From Halomonas sp. 25-S5 (lineage in GTDB: Bacteria; Pseudomonadota; Gammaproteobacteria; Pseudomonadales; Halomonadaceae): 64,000 nucleotides of DNA. Numbering within the stretch: position 1 is the stretch's first letter; each line of letters opens with the position of its first letter. The stretch is taken from positions 154,016-218,015 of the forward strand of contig NZ_JARANV010000004.1 in assembly GCF_029889845.1 (NCBI RefSeq), given 5' to 3'. Under the pieces are notes generated by a model. The model was given only the letters and a program-made list of their open reading frames with translations. It searched no databases and was not told the origin of the DNA. The position numbers and the translations under genes were made by a program. Positions 48,528-58,940 of this stretch are shown in pieces.

Positions 48528-48638
48528 CCCTGCCTCCCTGCCTGACATCCGTGACTGTCAGTGTAGTCGGTCCAGCGGCTACGCAAGGTCGGGCACCGGT
48601 GGTAAGGTAGACGACCCGATTTTCGCTCGGATACCGCC

Positions 48639-49874
48639 ATGTCGACACTCTCCCGCCGACGCGTACTGCTCGGCATCAGCGCCGGCATCGCCGCCTACAA
48701 GAGCGCCCAGCTTGCCCGCCTGCTCACCCAGGCCGGCTGCGAGGTGCGCGTGGTGATGACCGAGGGCGCCCAGGCCTTCATCACGCCCTTGACGCTGCAA
48801 GCCCTGACGGGTGAAGCCGTACGCACCTCGCTGCTCGACCCCCAGGCCGAGGCCGGCATGGGGCATATCGAGCTGGCCCGCTGGGCCGACACCATCCTGA
48901 TCGCCCCGGGCACCGCCGACCTGATGGCGCGCCTCGCCCAGGGCCTGGCGGACGACCTGCTGACCACCCTGTGCCTGGCGAGCGAGGCCGAGACGGTGAT
49001 GGCCCCGGCCATGAACCAGGCCATGTGGCGCCATCCGGCCACGCAGCGCAATGCGCGCCAGCTGGCCGAGGACGGCTGGCAGCTGCTGGGGCCGGAGAGC
49101 GGCGACCAGGCCTGCGGCGACGTGGGACCGGGGCGCATGCTGGAGCCCGAGGCGATCGTGGCGGCGCTGCTCCCTATGGCACCCGCCTCAAAGGAGGCCG
49201 ACGGTCTGACCGTCACCATCACCGCCGGTCCGACCCGGGAGCCGCTCGATCCGGTGCGCTACCTCTCCAACCACAGCTCCGGCAAGATGGGCTTCGCCCT
49301 GGCCGCCGCCGCCGCCGCGCTGGGGGCGCGGGTGCGGCTGATCAGTGGCCCGGTCGCCCTGCCGACACCGGCTGGCGTCGAGCGCATCGACGTGGAGACC
49401 GCCCGGGAGATGCACGAGGCCGCCCAGCGGCTGGCCGCCGACAGCGATCTCTTCATCGGCTGCGCCGCCGTGGCCGACTACCGGGCCGAGACGGCCGCCG
49501 AGCACAAGATCAAGAAGGTCGAGGGCGAGGAGGGCCTCACCCTGCGCCTGGTGAAGAATCCCGACATCATCGCCTCCGTGGCCGCCCTGCCCGAGGCGCA
49601 GCGCCCGCTGGTGGTGGGGTTCGCCGCCGAGACCCGCGACCTGGAGGCCTATGCCCGGGACAAGCTGGCCCGCAAGGGACTCGACATGATCGTCGCCAAC
49701 GACGTCGCCCGGGCCGGGCTCGGCTTCGGCAGCGACGACAACGCCGCCCTGCTGCTGTGGCGGGAAGGCGACAGGGAAGGCAGCGAGAGTCTCGCCCCCC
49801 AGCCCAAGTCGCAACTCGCCCTGGCGGTGGTGCGCCGCGCCCTGGCCTGCCTGTCGCCCCGCCACGCCCCTTGA
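48639..49874 (+). CDS. coaBC: Bifunctional phosphopantothenoylcysteine decarboxylase / phosphopantothenate-cysteine ligase
   Basis: Two successive steps of coenzyme A synthesis. The 411-residue product has the FMN-dependent CoaC domain (1-190): [20 protein letters not shown], the catalytic His in [40 protein letters not shown], and the Cys in [16 protein letters not shown]. The CoaB domain follows with [15 protein letters not shown] and AAVADYRAE. Its start is 111 bp from radC; dut follows by 23 bp. Confidence 0.96.
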   Translation: MSTLSRRRVLLGISAGIAAYKSAQLARLLTQAGCEVRVVMTEGAQAFITPLTLQALTGEAVRTSLLDPQAEAGMGHIELARWADTILIAPGTADLMARLAQGLADDLLTTLCLASEAETVMAPAMNQAMWRHPATQRNARQLAEDGWQLLGPESGDQACGDVGPGRMLEPEAIVAALLPMAPASKEADGLTVTITAGPTREPLDPVRYLSNHSSGKMGFALAAAAAALGARVRLISGPVALPTPAGVERIDVETAREMHEAAQRLAADSDLFIGCAAVADYRAETAAEHKIKKVEGEEGLTLRLVKNPDIIASVAALPEAQRPLVVGFAAETRDLEAYARDKLARKGLDMIVANDVARAGLGFGSDDNAALLLWREGDREGSESLAPQPKSQLALAVVRRALACLSPRHAP

Positions 49875-49897
49875 CACCGAACACTCGAGGATCCCCG

Positions 49898-50380
49898 ATG
49901 CCCACCCTCCCCGATCGCCCGCGCCTCGCCGTCAAGCTGCTCGACGAGCGCCTGCGCGATCATCTGCCTCACTACGCCACCCAAGGATCCGCCGGCATGG
50001 ACCTGCGCGCCCTGCTCGATGCCCCCCTGACTCTGGCGCCCGGGCAGTGCGAGCTGGTGCGCACCGGGCTTGCCATCCACATCGCCGACCCGGCCCTCGC
50101 CGGGATGATCCTGCCCCGCTCGGGCCTGGGCCATAAGCACGGCATCGTGCTGGGCAACCTGGTGGGCCTGATCGATTCCGACTACCAGGGCGAGCTGATG
50201 ATCTCCACCTGGAACCGTGGCGACGCGCCCTTCACCATCGAGCCCTTCGAGAGGCTGGCACAGTACCTGCTCGTGCCGGTGGTGCAGGCCGAGCTCGAGG
50301 TCGTCGAGGACTTCGACGCCAGCCACCGGGGCACCGACCAGCGTGGCACCGGTGGGTTCGGCAGTTCCGGCCGGCACTGA
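49898..50380 (+). CDS. dut: dUTP diphosphatase
   Basis: Hydrolyses dUTP to dUMP, keeping uracil out of DNA and feeding thymidylate synthesis. The 160-residue trimeric form shows all five motifs: [56 protein letters not shown] and [13 protein letters not shown] 49898 has GAGGAT upstream. The coaBC-dut pair is conserved in proteobacteria. Confidence 0.97.
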   Translation: MPTLPDRPRLAVKLLDERLRDHLPHYATQGSAGMDLRALLDAPLTLAPGQCELVRTGLAIHIADPALAGMILPRSGLGHKHGIVLGNLVGLIDSDYQGELMISTWNRGDAPFTIEPFERLAQYLLVPVVQAELEVVEDFDASHRGTDQRGTGGFGSSGRH

Positions 50381-50422
50381 GACGGCACCCAGCCACTCGA
50401 ACCTCCACACAGGACGGACCCC

Positions 50423-51820
50423 ATGACCCAAGAAGTGAGCCAGGCAGTCCCCGCCTCGATCTTCCGCGCCTACGACATCCGCGGCATCGTCGACGACACC
50501 CTGACCGAGCCAGGTGTCGAGCAGATCGGCCGCGCCATCGGCAGCGAGGCCCGGTCGCGCGGCGAGTCCACCGTGGTGGTGGCCCGCGACGGCCGCCTCT
50601 CCGGCCCGCGCCTGCTGGCCGCCCTGACCCGCGGCCTGCTGTCGTCGGGTTGCGACGTCGTCGACATCGGCATGGTCCCCACGCCGGTACTCTACTTCGC
50701 CACCCACGTGCTCGAGGGCACGGCCTCGGGCGTGATGGTCACCGGCAGCCACAACCCGCCGGACTACAACGGCTTCAAGATCGTGCTGGGTGGCGAGACG
50801 CTCTCCGGTGATGCCATCACCGCCCTGCACACCCGCCTGGCCAGCGGCGAGCTCAGCGAGGGCCAGGGCAGCGTGCGCCAGGAGGACGTGCGTGACGCCT
50901 ACCTGGCGCGCATCCTCGGCGACGTCACGCTTGCCCGCCCGCTCAAGGCGGTGGTTGACTGCGGCAACGGCGTGGCCGGCGAACTGGGCCCGGCGCTGGT
51001 CGAGCGCCTCGGCGCCGAGACCCTCCCGCTGTTCGCCGAGATCGACGGCACCTTCCCCAACCACCACCCAGACCCGGGCAAGCCCGAGAACCTCCAGGAC
51101 CTGATTCGCACCGTGCAGGAGACCGGCGCGGACATCGGCCTGGCCTTCGATGGCGACGGCGACCGCCTCGGCGTAATCACGCCAAGTGGCACGCTGATCT
51201 ACCCCGACCACCTGCTGATGGCCTTCGCCGAGGACATGCTGTCACGCAATCGCGACGCCCGCGTGATCTTCGACGTCAAGTGCACCGGCAACCTGACCCG
51301 GGTGATCGAGGACGCCGGCGGGACGCCGGAGATGTGGCGCACCGGGCACTCGCTGATCAAGGCGCGCATGAAGGAGACCGGCGCCCTGCTGGCCGGCGAG
51401 ATGAGCGGCCATATCTTCTTCCAGGAGCGCTGGTACGGCTTCGACGACGGCCTCTACGCCGCCGCCCGCCTGCTGGAGATCCTGTCGAAGCAGGCCGACG
51501 ATGCCGATACCTTCTTCGCTCGCTACCCCCAGGACGTCGGCACCCCGGAGATCAACATCACGGTCACCGACGCGACCAAGTTCGCGCTGGTGGACCGGCT
51601 GGCCCGGGAGGGCGACTTCGGCGAGGAGGGCGTCAAGACGACCCTGGACGGCATCCGCGTCGACTACCCGGACGGCTGGGGCCTGTGCCGCGCCTCCAAC
51701 ACCACGCCGGTGCTGGTGCTGCGCTTCGAGGGCAAGAACGACGCCGCCCTGGCCCGCATCCGCGGCCGCTTCACCGACGCCCTCACCCAGGTGTCACCCG
51801 ACCTCGCGTTGCCCCTGTGA
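50423..51820 (+). CDS. algC: Phosphomannomutase / phosphoglucomutase
   Basis: Interconverts hexose 1- and 6-phosphates for exopolysaccharide and LPS precursors. The 465-residue length and the dut-algC-argB context match Pseudomonas AlgC. Motifs: IFRAYDIRGIVDDTLTEPGV, the phosphoserine loop ASGVMVTGSHNPPDYNGFKI, the metal loop AFDGDGDRLGVI, the sugar loop GEMSGHIFF, and the C-terminal phosphate-binding RASNTTPVLVLRFE. No alginate genes are nearby. A 42-bp gap separates it from dut. Confidence 0.94.
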   Translation: MTQEVSQAVPASIFRAYDIRGIVDDTLTEPGVEQIGRAIGSEARSRGESTVVVARDGRLSGPRLLAALTRGLLSSGCDVVDIGMVPTPVLYFATHVLEGTASGVMVTGSHNPPDYNGFKIVLGGETLSGDAITALHTRLASGELSEGQGSVRQEDVRDAYLARILGDVTLARPLKAVVDCGNGVAGELGPALVERLGAETLPLFAEIDGTFPNHHPDPGKPENLQDLIRTVQETGADIGLAFDGDGDRLGVITPSGTLIYPDHLLMAFAEDMLSRNRDARVIFDVKCTGNLTRVIEDAGGTPEMWRTGHSLIKARMKETGALLAGEMSGHIFFQERWYGFDDGLYAAARLLEILSKQADDADTFFARYPQDVGTPEINITVTDATKFALVDRLAREGDFGEEGVKTTLDGIRVDYPDGWGLCRASNTTPVLVLRFEGKNDAALARIRGRFTDALTQVSPDLALPL

Positions 51821-51839
51821 GGGGCGGTTCGCCGCATAG

Positions 51840-52778
<939 letters not shown>

Positions 52779-52820
52779 GCCCCCCGGCCCGATCCACCGA
52801 ACCGACAAGAACATAACGAC

Positions 52821-53432
52821 ATGACGCAGGAAACACCAACCCCCAGTCGCCGCGAGCAGATTCTGCAGGGCCTCGCCCTGATGCTGGAGGAGGACAGCGG
52901 CAAGCGCATCACCGTGGCCGCCCTGGCCCGCCAGGTCGGCGTCTCGGAGGCGGCGCTCTATCGCCACTTCCCCAGCAAGGCACGGATGTTCGAGGGGCTG
53001 ATCGCCTTCATCGAGGAGGCCCTCTTCGAGCGCATCGGCCGCATCCTCGAGGAGGTGCCGGAGGCGGTGCCGCGCTGCGGCCAGATCCTCACCCTGGTGC
53101 TGGCCTTCGCCGAGAAGAACCCGGGGCTGTCGCGCCTGCTGGGCGGCGACGCCCTGACCGGCGAGACGGCACGGCTGCGCCTTCGCATCCACCAGCTCTT
53201 CGAGCGCCTCGAGACCCAGCTCAAGCAGGTGCTGCGCGAGGCGGAGCTACGCGAGGGGCGGCGCCCCTCGCTGCCGGTCTCGGCGGCTGCCAACCTGCTG
53301 CTGGCCCACCTCGAGGGGCAGATCTCGCGCTACGTGCGCAGCGACTTCCGCCACCGTCCCACCGAGCACTGGGACGACCAGTGGGCGCTGCTCTCGGCCC
53401 AGCTGCTGCGGGAGAGCCCGCAGACGGCATAA
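52821..53432 (+). CDS. slmA: Nucleoid occlusion factor SlmA (TetR family)
   Basis: TetR-fold DNA-binding protein that blocks FtsZ assembly over the nucleoid. The 203-residue product begins with the HTH (RITVAALARQVGVSEAALYRHFPSKARMFEGL, residues about 34-65, SlmA-like) and a helical C-terminal half. A position next to dut/argB-type genes matches E. coli dut-slmA. A general TetR regulator is the only alternative. It ends before a bidirectional terminator. Confidence 0.92.
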   Translation: MTQETPTPSRREQILQGLALMLEEDSGKRITVAALARQVGVSEAALYRHFPSKARMFEGLIAFIEEALFERIGRILEEVPEAVPRCGQILTLVLAFAEKNPGLSRLLGGDALTGETARLRLRIHQLFERLETQLKQVLREAELREGRRPSLPVSAAANLLLAHLEGQISRYVRSDFRHRPTEHWDDQWALLSAQLLRESPQTA

Positions 53433-53462
53433 CAGGGGCAAGCGAACAGCAGGCCCCAAACG

Positions 53463-53498
53463 AGGAACCCCCTAAGGGCGAGACCTTCGGGGGTTCCT
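53463..53498. terminator. Bidirectional terminator between slmA and rpoH
   Basis: AGGAACCCCC-T-AAGG pairs with CCTTCGGGGGTTCCT (one mismatch), with a GCGAGA loop. It lies between two convergent genes and is followed by TTGCAGC on the plus strand. Confidence 0.75.
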
Positions 53499-53534
53499 TG
53501 CAGCTTGGCGCTTGAAGCTCGGCGCTACCGGCGG

Positions 53535-54401
53535 TCACGCCACCAGGGCATCCCCGATCTGCAGGCGGATCTTCTTCATGGCGTTCTTCTCGAGCTGGCG
53601 GATGCGCTCGGCGGAGACGCCGTAGACGTCGGCCAGCTCGTGCAGGGTGGCCTTGTCGTCCCCCAGCCAGCGACGCTGAAGGATGTCCCGGGAGCGCTCG
53701 TCGAGGGCCTCCAGGGCCTGCTGCAGGCGATGGGTGGCATCCTGCTCCCAGTCGCTGTCCTCGAGCTGGGTGGCCGGGTCGGCGCTGGCATCATCGAGGA
53801 AGTGCACCGGCGCCTGGTAGGCGGACTCGTCGTCCTCCCCCGGCGAGGCATCGAAGCCGGCGTCATGGGCCGACAGGCGACCTTCCATCTCGCGTACCAC
53901 CTCGGGCTTGACGTCCAGGTCCTTGGCGATGGCCTCCACCTCGTCGCTGTTCAGCCAGGCCAGGCGCTTCTTGGCGCCGCGCAGGTTGAAGAACAGCTTG
54001 CGCTGGGCCTTGGTCGTGGCGATCTTGACGATGCGCCAGTTGCGCAGCACGAACTCGTGGATCTCGGCCTTGATCCAGTGCACGGCGAAGGAGACCAGCC
54101 GCACCCCCTGGTTGGGGTCGAAGCGCTTGACGGCCTTCATCAGGCCGACGTTGCCTTCCTGGATGAGGTCGGCCTGGGGCAGGCCGTAGCCGGAGTAACT
54201 GCGCGCGATGTAGACGACGAAGCGCAGATGCGAGAGCACCAGGCGTCGTGCCGCCTCGAGGTCCCCCTCGTCGTGCAGCCGGTACGCCAGATCCCGCTCC
54301 TCGTCGACGGTCAGCATGGGAATGCTGTTGACCGCCTGGATGTAACCGTTCAGGTCATGACCCGGGGAGAGCTGACCCACCGGCAGAAGACTGGTGCTCA
54401 T
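53535..54401 (-). CDS. rpoH: RNA polymerase sigma-32 factor
   Basis: Heat-shock sigma factor. The product has 288 residues (284 in E. coli) from ATG 54401 (AAGGAG 11 nt upstream). Region 2 is [20 protein letters not shown], followed by [20 protein letters not shown], the diagnostic RpoH box [15 protein letters not shown], and the region 4 [23 protein letters not shown]. Three in-frame ATGs upstream lack homology. It sits downstream of ftsX, the conserved order; a sigmaE-like promoter lies in the gap. Confidence 0.97.
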   Translation of the reverse strand: MSTSLLPVGQLSPGHDLNGYIQAVNSIPMLTVDEERDLAYRLHDEGDLEAARRLVLSHLRFVVYIARSYSGYGLPQADLIQEGNVGLMKAVKRFDPNQGVRLVSFAVHWIKAEIHEFVLRNWRIVKIATTKAQRKLFFNLRGAKKRLAWLNSDEVEAIAKDLDVKPEVVREMEGRLSAHDAGFDASPGEDDESAYQAPVHFLDDASADPATQLEDSDWEQDATHRLQQALEALDERSRDILQRRWLGDDKATLHELADVYGVSAERIRQLEKNAMKKIRLQIGDALVA

Positions 54402-54450
54402 GTGCAGGTTGTCTCCTTCGAAGCCCATAGTGCTGTTCATGGTGGCTGAA

Positions 54451-54478
54451 TACGACGGCAAAGGCCGTGGAAAGTTCC
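54451..54478 (-). promoter_or_regulatory. Putative sigmaE-type promoter of rpoH
   Basis: Minus strand: GGAACTT (54478-54472), 16-nt spacer, TCGTA (54455-54451). The -35 matches the sigmaE consensus fully; the -10 only in its first two bases and the final A. The E. coli rpoH P3 promoter is sigmaE-dependent, so the placement is sensible. Confidence 0.45.
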
Positions 54479-54520
54479 GTATGTAGCCAGATGAGGCGAA
54501 GAATCGTCCAACCACCCGCC

Positions 54521-55495
54521 TCAGCGCGGCCGGATCTCCGCCAGGTGCCGATTCACGGCGATCCAGGCACCCAGCCAGCCAAGCAGTGTACTACAGGCAA
54601 GCAATATTGTAGACCCCTCGGCGCCCAGCCGCGGCAGGTGGAAGCTGGCCCCATAGCTCGCCGCCAGGGCCGAGACCGGCGCCGAGAGCCAGTCGCTGCC
54701 CAGGGTCAGCAGGCCCCAGGCCAGCAGGCCGCCGCCCAGCCCGAACCAGGCCCCACTGTAGAGGAAGGGGCGACGCACGAAGGCGTGGGTGGCGCCGATC
54801 AGGGTCACCACCTCGATCTCCTGGCGGCGATTCTCCACGGCGAGCCGGATGGTGTTGCCCACCACCAGCAGCACGCCCAGCCCGAACAGCACGCCCAGCG
54901 CCAGGGTGACCCGCTGGCCCAGCTCGGCGAGGTGGCGCAGGCGCTCGAGCCAGGCGAGATCCAGGCGCACCTCGTCGACCCCGGGGACGGCCTCGAGGGC
55001 CTCGGCGAGCCGTCGCACCGCCTCCGGATCGGGGTTCCCGGGGCGCACCACCACGCTGGCCGGCAGGGGATTGCCCTCGAGCCGGGCCAAGGCATCGCGC
55101 AGCCCCAGCGCCTGCTGGAACTCGGCCATGCCCTCGGCGGCGGTGATCAACCGGGTCGCCGCGACGCCGGCCTGGGCGGCCAGCGCCTCTTCGATGCGAC
55201 CGGCCTCGCCCTCCCCGATCCCGGTGGCCAGGTAGGCGGTGAGGGTGGCGCTCTCCTCCAGCTCGGCGTCGAGCAGGCGGGCGCTGTCCAGGGTCAACCA
55301 GAGCCCCGCGGGTAGCACCAGGGCGATGGCGATGGCCAGCATGGTCAGCAGGCTGCCCAGTGGCCGGCGCAGCAGGCGGCGCGCACTATCGAGGGCCATG
55401 ACGCGATGGTGACGCGCCCAGGACCGCCAACGGACGCCGCCTGCCGACCGGTGGGTGCGTGCGCCACGGGGCGAGGGAGCGGATTCGCGACTCAT
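54521..55495 (-). CDS. ftsX: Cell division protein FtsX
   Basis: Membrane partner of FtsE that activates peptidoglycan amidases at the divisome. The 324-residue product has a cytoplasmic N-terminal basic region, TM1 ([20 protein letters not shown], near 50), a periplasmic domain (about 75-180), and three C-terminal TM helices, including [20 protein letters not shown] and [15 protein letters not shown]. It overlaps ftsE by 4 nt. Confidence 0.95.
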   Translation of the reverse strand: MSRESAPSPRGARTHRSAGGVRWRSWARHHRVMALDSARRLLRRPLGSLLTMLAIAIALVLPAGLWLTLDSARLLDAELEESATLTAYLATGIGEGEAGRIEEALAAQAGVAATRLITAAEGMAEFQQALGLRDALARLEGNPLPASVVVRPGNPDPEAVRRLAEALEAVPGVDEVRLDLAWLERLRHLAELGQRVTLALGVLFGLGVLLVVGNTIRLAVENRRQEIEVVTLIGATHAFVRRPFLYSGAWFGLGGGLLAWGLLTLGSDWLSAPVSALAASYGASFHLPRLGAEGSTILLACSTLLGWLGAWIAVNRHLAEIRPR

Positions 55496-56160
55496 ACGAC
55501 CTCCTCGTCGGCCACCAGGCGCCCCTCGTGGAGCCGCAGGGTGCGGTGACGCAGACGGGCGATCAACGCCAGGTCGTGGCTGGCGACCATCACCGTGGTG
55601 CCGATGCGGTTGAAGTCCTCGAACAGCGCCATGATGTCGGCGGAGAGCTGGGGGTCGAGGTTGCCGGTGGGTTCGTCGGCGAGCAACAGCGCCGGCTTGT
55701 TGACCACCGCCCGGGCGATGCCCACCCGCTGCTGCTCGCCGCCAGAGAGCTCGATGGGCAGCGCGGCCTCGCGGTGCAACAGCCCCACCTTGTCCAGCGC
55801 CGCTCGTACCCGCCGCGCCGCCTCGCGGTGCTCGACCCCCTGGATCTCCAGCGGCAAGGCCACGTTGTGATAGATCGAGCGGTCGAAGAGCAGCTGGTGG
55901 TCCTGGAAGACCACGCCGATCTGGCGCCGATAGAAGGGAATCTGGCTGTGGTGCAGGCGGTCGATGTCATGGCCCGCCACCCGCACCTTGCCGCGACTGG
56001 GTCGCTCCAGGCGCATGATCAGGCGCAGCAGCGAGCTCTTGCCCGCGCCGGAGTGGCCGGTGAGGAAGACCATCTCGCCGCGCCGCACTCGGAAGTCGAT
56101 GTTGGCGAGCGCATCATAGCGCCCTCCATAGCGCTTGCCGACGTGCTCGAAGGCGATCAT
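55492..56160 (-). CDS. ftsE: Cell division ATP-binding protein FtsE
   Basis: ABC ATPase of the FtsEX complex. The product has 222 residues. Walker A is LTGHSGAGKSSLLRLI near 40, the signature LSGGEQQRVGIARAV near 140, and Walker B ALLLADEPTGNLD near 160. It overlaps both ftsY and ftsX by 4 nt, giving a tightly coupled ftsY-ftsE-ftsX unit. Confidence 0.97.
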   Translation of the reverse strand: MIAFEHVGKRYGGRYDALANIDFRVRRGEMVFLTGHSGAGKSSLLRLIMRLERPSRGKVRVAGHDIDRLHHSQIPFYRRQIGVVFQDHQLLFDRSIYHNVALPLEIQGVEHREAARRVRAALDKVGLLHREAALPIELSGGEQQRVGIARAVVNKPALLLADEPTGNLDPQLSADIMALFEDFNRIGTTVMVASHDLALIARLRHRTLRLHEGRLVADEEVV

Positions 56161-57410
56161 GACTCGGGCGACACCGGCTCGCGGTCGAACAGGGCAGCGA
56201 CGAACTCACTGGCCGCGAAGGGGCGCAGGTCATCCAGCGACTCGCCGACACCGATGAAGCGGATCGGCGTGCCGAGCTGGCGCGCCAGGGCAAAGATGAT
56301 GCCGCCCTTGGCGGTGCCGTCGAGCTTGGTCAGGGTGATGCCGGTGACTGGCACCGCCTCGTTGAAGGTCGAGGCCTGGGCGAGGGCGTTCTGGCCGGTC
56401 CCGGCATCGAGCACCAGCATCACCTCATGGGGAGCACTGGCGTCGAGCTTGCCCATCACCCGGTGGACCTTCTTGAGCTCCTCCATGAGGTGGGCCTTGT
56501 TGTGCAGGCGGCCGGCGGTGTCGGCGATCAGCACGTCGACGCCACGCGCGCGGGCGGCGGAGAGGGCATCGAAGATCACCGAGGCGCTGTCGGCCCCGGT
56601 GTGCTGGGCGATCACCGGCACGTCATTGCGTTCGCCCCACACCTTGAGCTGCTCCACCGCCGCTGCCCGGAAGGTGTCGCCGGCGGCCAGCATCACGCTG
56701 CGGCCCTCGCGCTGGAAGCGCTGGGTCAGCTTGCCGATGGTGGTGGTCTTGCCCACGCCGTTGACCCCCACCACCAGGATCACGAAGGGGCCTGCGCCCT
56801 TGGGCGGCAGCGCCAGCGGCCGGGTGACCGGTTCGAGCATCGCCGCGAGTTCCTCCTGCAGGGCACGGTAGAGCGCCGGGGGCTCCTTGAGCTCCTTGCG
56901 CGAGACCCGGTCGGTGAGCCGGTCGATGATCTCGGTGGTGGCCTCGATGCCCACGTCCGCCATCAGCAGCTGGGTCTCGAGCTCCTCCATGAGATCGTCG
57001 TCGATCTGCTTGCGGCCCATGAAGAGGTCGGCCAGACCATCGGTGAGGTTGGCGCGCGTCTTGCCGAGCCCGGCGCGGATACGCGCGAACCAGCCCGTCT
57101 TCTCGGCGACCGGCTTCTCCTGCAGGGCCGCCCTGGGCGGCGCAGGCTCGGGTTCGGGGGCCGGCATCTCGGGTGCCGCTTCTGGCTCGGCGGCCGTGTC
57201 CCGGGCCGGTTCGTCGACCTCGTCGGTAGCCTCCGCCGGCGGCGCGGTCTCGGTGACGTCGTCTGCCGCTTTCTCTTCCGACCGGCGCTCGGCCTCCTGC
57301 TCTTCCGACCGGCGCTCGGCCTCCTGCTCTTCCGACCGGCGCTCGGCCTCCTGTTGCGGTGTCGTCTGCCGCTCTTCCTGCTGCTTCTTGCGCTTGAAAA
57401 TACCGAACAT
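56157..57410 (-). CDS. ftsY: Signal recognition particle receptor FtsY
   Basis: SRP receptor GTPase that docks ribosomes making membrane proteins. The product has 417 residues. The acidic N-terminal A domain (about 1-100) begins MFGIFKRKKQQEERQTTPQ and contains three copies of QEAERRSEE from a 27-bp tandem repeat. The NG domain follows: GVNGVGKTTTIGKL (G1), DTAGR (G3) and TKLDGTAKGG (G4). ATG 57410 is the family start; an ATG six codons upstream is less likely. Divergent from rsmD. Confidence 0.97.
   Translation of the reverse strand: MFGIFKRKKQQEERQTTPQQEAERRSEEQEAERRSEEQEAERRSEEKAADDVTETAPPAEATDEVDEPARDTAAEPEAAPEMPAPEPEPAPPRAALQEKPVAEKTGWFARIRAGLGKTRANLTDGLADLFMGRKQIDDDLMEELETQLLMADVGIEATTEIIDRLTDRVSRKELKEPPALYRALQEELAAMLEPVTRPLALPPKGAGPFVILVVGVNGVGKTTTIGKLTQRFQREGRSVMLAAGDTFRAAAVEQLKVWGERNDVPVIAQHTGADSASVIFDALSAARARGVDVLIADTAGRLHNKAHLMEELKKVHRVMGKLDASAPHEVMLVLDAGTGQNALAQASTFNEAVPVTGITLTKLDGTAKGGIIFALARQLGTPIRFIGVGESLDDLRPFAASEFVAALFDREPVSPES
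57273..57353 (-). repeat. Three tandem 27-bp units within ftsY
   Basis: 81 bp made of three identical units, CTCTTCCGACCGGCGCTCGG plus CCTCCTG on the plus strand, encoding QEAERRSEE three times. The identity at DNA level, including third positions, points to recent in-frame duplication. Confidence 0.95.
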
Positions 57411-57501
57411 GGGGGGATCACGCCTCACGGATGAACGAATCGCCTCATCCTACCATCGCGCACCATGACTGTGGACAAGCCGGCGGTTACAATCCGCCCC
57501 C

Positions 57502-58176
57502 ATGACACGACGCCGCCCCGCCTCTCGAAAGCCCCACCGATCGGCCGCTACACCCACCAAGGGTCCCGGCCGCCAGAACGCCGGCCGCCGGGCCCCCGGA
57601 CGGCTGCGCCTGATCGGCGGCGAGTACCGGCGCCGCCAACTGCCGGTGCTCGACCGCCCGGGGCTGCGCCCGACCCCCGACCGGGTGCGCGAGACGCTGT
57701 TCAACTGGCTCGCCGCCACCACGCCCGGGGCACGGGTCCTCGACCTCTTCGCCGGCACCGGGGCGCTCGGCCTGGAAGCTCTCTCGCGGGGCGCCCGGCA
57801 GGCGGTGTTCGTCGAGCACGACGCCCGGGTGGCGCGCCAGCTGGCCGACAACCTCGCGACCCTGGGGGCCACCGAGCGCGGACGCCTGGTCACCGCCGAT
57901 GCCCTGGCCTTCCTCACCGGCGACCCCGTCCCTTTCTCCTTGGTGTTCCTCGACCCACCCTTCCGCCAGGGGCTCGCCGAGGCCTGCTGCGATGCCCTGG
58001 AGGACGGCTGGCTCGCCGAGGATGCGCTGATCTACGTGGAAACCGAGTCGGTGCTCACTCCCGAGGTGCCCGTCAGCTGGCAACTGCACCGCGAGGTGCG
58101 CGCCGGCGACAGCACCGGGCGGCTCTACCGCCGGCATCCGCCTGGCGCGAGGTCGCCCGACGGCGACGCTTGCTGA
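57502..58176 (+). CDS. rsmD: 16S rRNA (guanine(966)-N(2))-methyltransferase RsmD
   Basis: SAM methyltransferase for G966 of 16S rRNA. The product has 224 residues. A 30-residue basic N-terminal tail precedes RLRLIGGEYRRRQLPVLDRP, then TPDRVRETLFNWLA, motif I LDLFAGTGALGLEALSRGA and the catalytic LVFLDPPF. It is divergent from ftsY, the conserved arrangement. Confidence 0.96.
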   Translation: MTRRRPASRKPHRSAATPTKGPGRQNAGRRAPGRLRLIGGEYRRRQLPVLDRPGLRPTPDRVRETLFNWLAATTPGARVLDLFAGTGALGLEALSRGARQAVFVEHDARVARQLADNLATLGATERGRLVTADALAFLTGDPVPFSLVFLDPPFRQGLAEACCDALEDGWLAEDALIYVETESVLTPEVPVSWQLHREVRAGDSTGRLYRRHPPGARSPDGDAC

Positions 58177-58258
58177 GCCCCGAGCGCGGCGTTACGCTGC
58201 GCGCTGAAGGAACCCCATCGGGCACGCCCCACCAGCAGGATGTCGTCAGGAGAACAGG

Positions 58259-58453
58259 ATGAGTATCGAACTCTTCAACCAGCTCGAACAGAAGGTCACC
58301 AGCGCCGTCGAGGCCCTGGAGTTGATGAGGATGGAAGCCGAGGAGCTGCGCGAGGAAAACGCCCGCCTGAAGCAGGAGCGCGAGGAGTGGGAGCGTCGCC
58401 TCTCCGCCCTGCTGGGCAAGTTCGACGAGGTCGAGACGACCGCCAGCAGTTGA
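58259..58453 (+). CDS. zapB: Cell division protein ZapB
   Basis: A 64-residue coiled-coil protein, nearly all heptad repeats (FNQLEQKVTSAVEALELMRM, then EELREENARLKQEREEWERR). ZapB binds ZapA and aids Z-ring assembly and Ter organisation. The N-terminus SIELFNQLEQKV and C-terminus ALLGKFDEVE match E. coli ZapB, but the protein is about 15 residues shorter. It is convergent with rimI. Confidence 0.88.
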   Translation: MSIELFNQLEQKVTSAVEALELMRMEAEELREENARLKQEREEWERRLSALLGKFDEVETTASS

Positions 58454-58460
58454 GGCAGCA

Positions 58461-58940
58461 TCAGGCCAGCGGGCGCGACATCAGCAGCGCATCCTCCCGC
58501 TGGCCGCCGAGGCGCGCCGGGTAGTAGCCACGGCGCCGGCCGTCCTCGCCGAATCCCGCACGCCGGTAGAGCGCCAGGGCCGCCTCGTTGCCCGCCCTGA
58601 CCTCCAGCAGCAGGCGCTCGCTGCGCCAAGTCCGCGCCTGCTCGATCCCCGCCGCCAGCAAGCGCCCCGCCGCTCCCTGGCGACGCGCCTCCCGGACCAC
58701 CAGGATCGCCTGCAGCTCCGCATCGAAGGGCAGCCGCACCACCACCACATGGCCGACCAGGCACGCCCCATGCTCGATGCCGAACACCCGGGTATCGGAA
58801 TCGACCAGCGCCGCCTGCAGCTGGTGTGGCGTCCAGGGGTCGGGGCTGGCGGCCTGCTCCAGCGCCGACAGCATCGCCAGGTCGGCCGGCACCAGCCGGC
58901 GCAAGGTTTCAGTCGGCCTCACGACCCGCTCGCCAGGCAT
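58461..58940 (-). CDS. rimI: Ribosomal protein S18-alanine N-acetyltransferase RimI
   Basis: GNAT acetyltransferase of the S18 N-terminus. From ATG 58940 it has 159 residues with the CoA-binding region ILVVREARRQGAAGRLLAAG and the C-terminal LLLEVRAGNEAALALYRRAG and RRGYYP segments of RimI. A GTG at 58922 and an ATG at 58988 are alternative starts; none has a strong ribosome site. It overlaps the upstream holD-like gene, as holD-rimI are adjacent in E. coli. Confidence 0.92.
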   Translation of the reverse strand: MPGERVVRPTETLRRLVPADLAMLSALEQAASPDPWTPHQLQAALVDSDTRVFGIEHGACLVGHVVVVRLPFDAELQAILVVREARRQGAAGRLLAAGIEQARTWRSERLLLEVRAGNEAALALYRRAGFGEDGRRRGYYPARLGGQREDALLMSRPLA

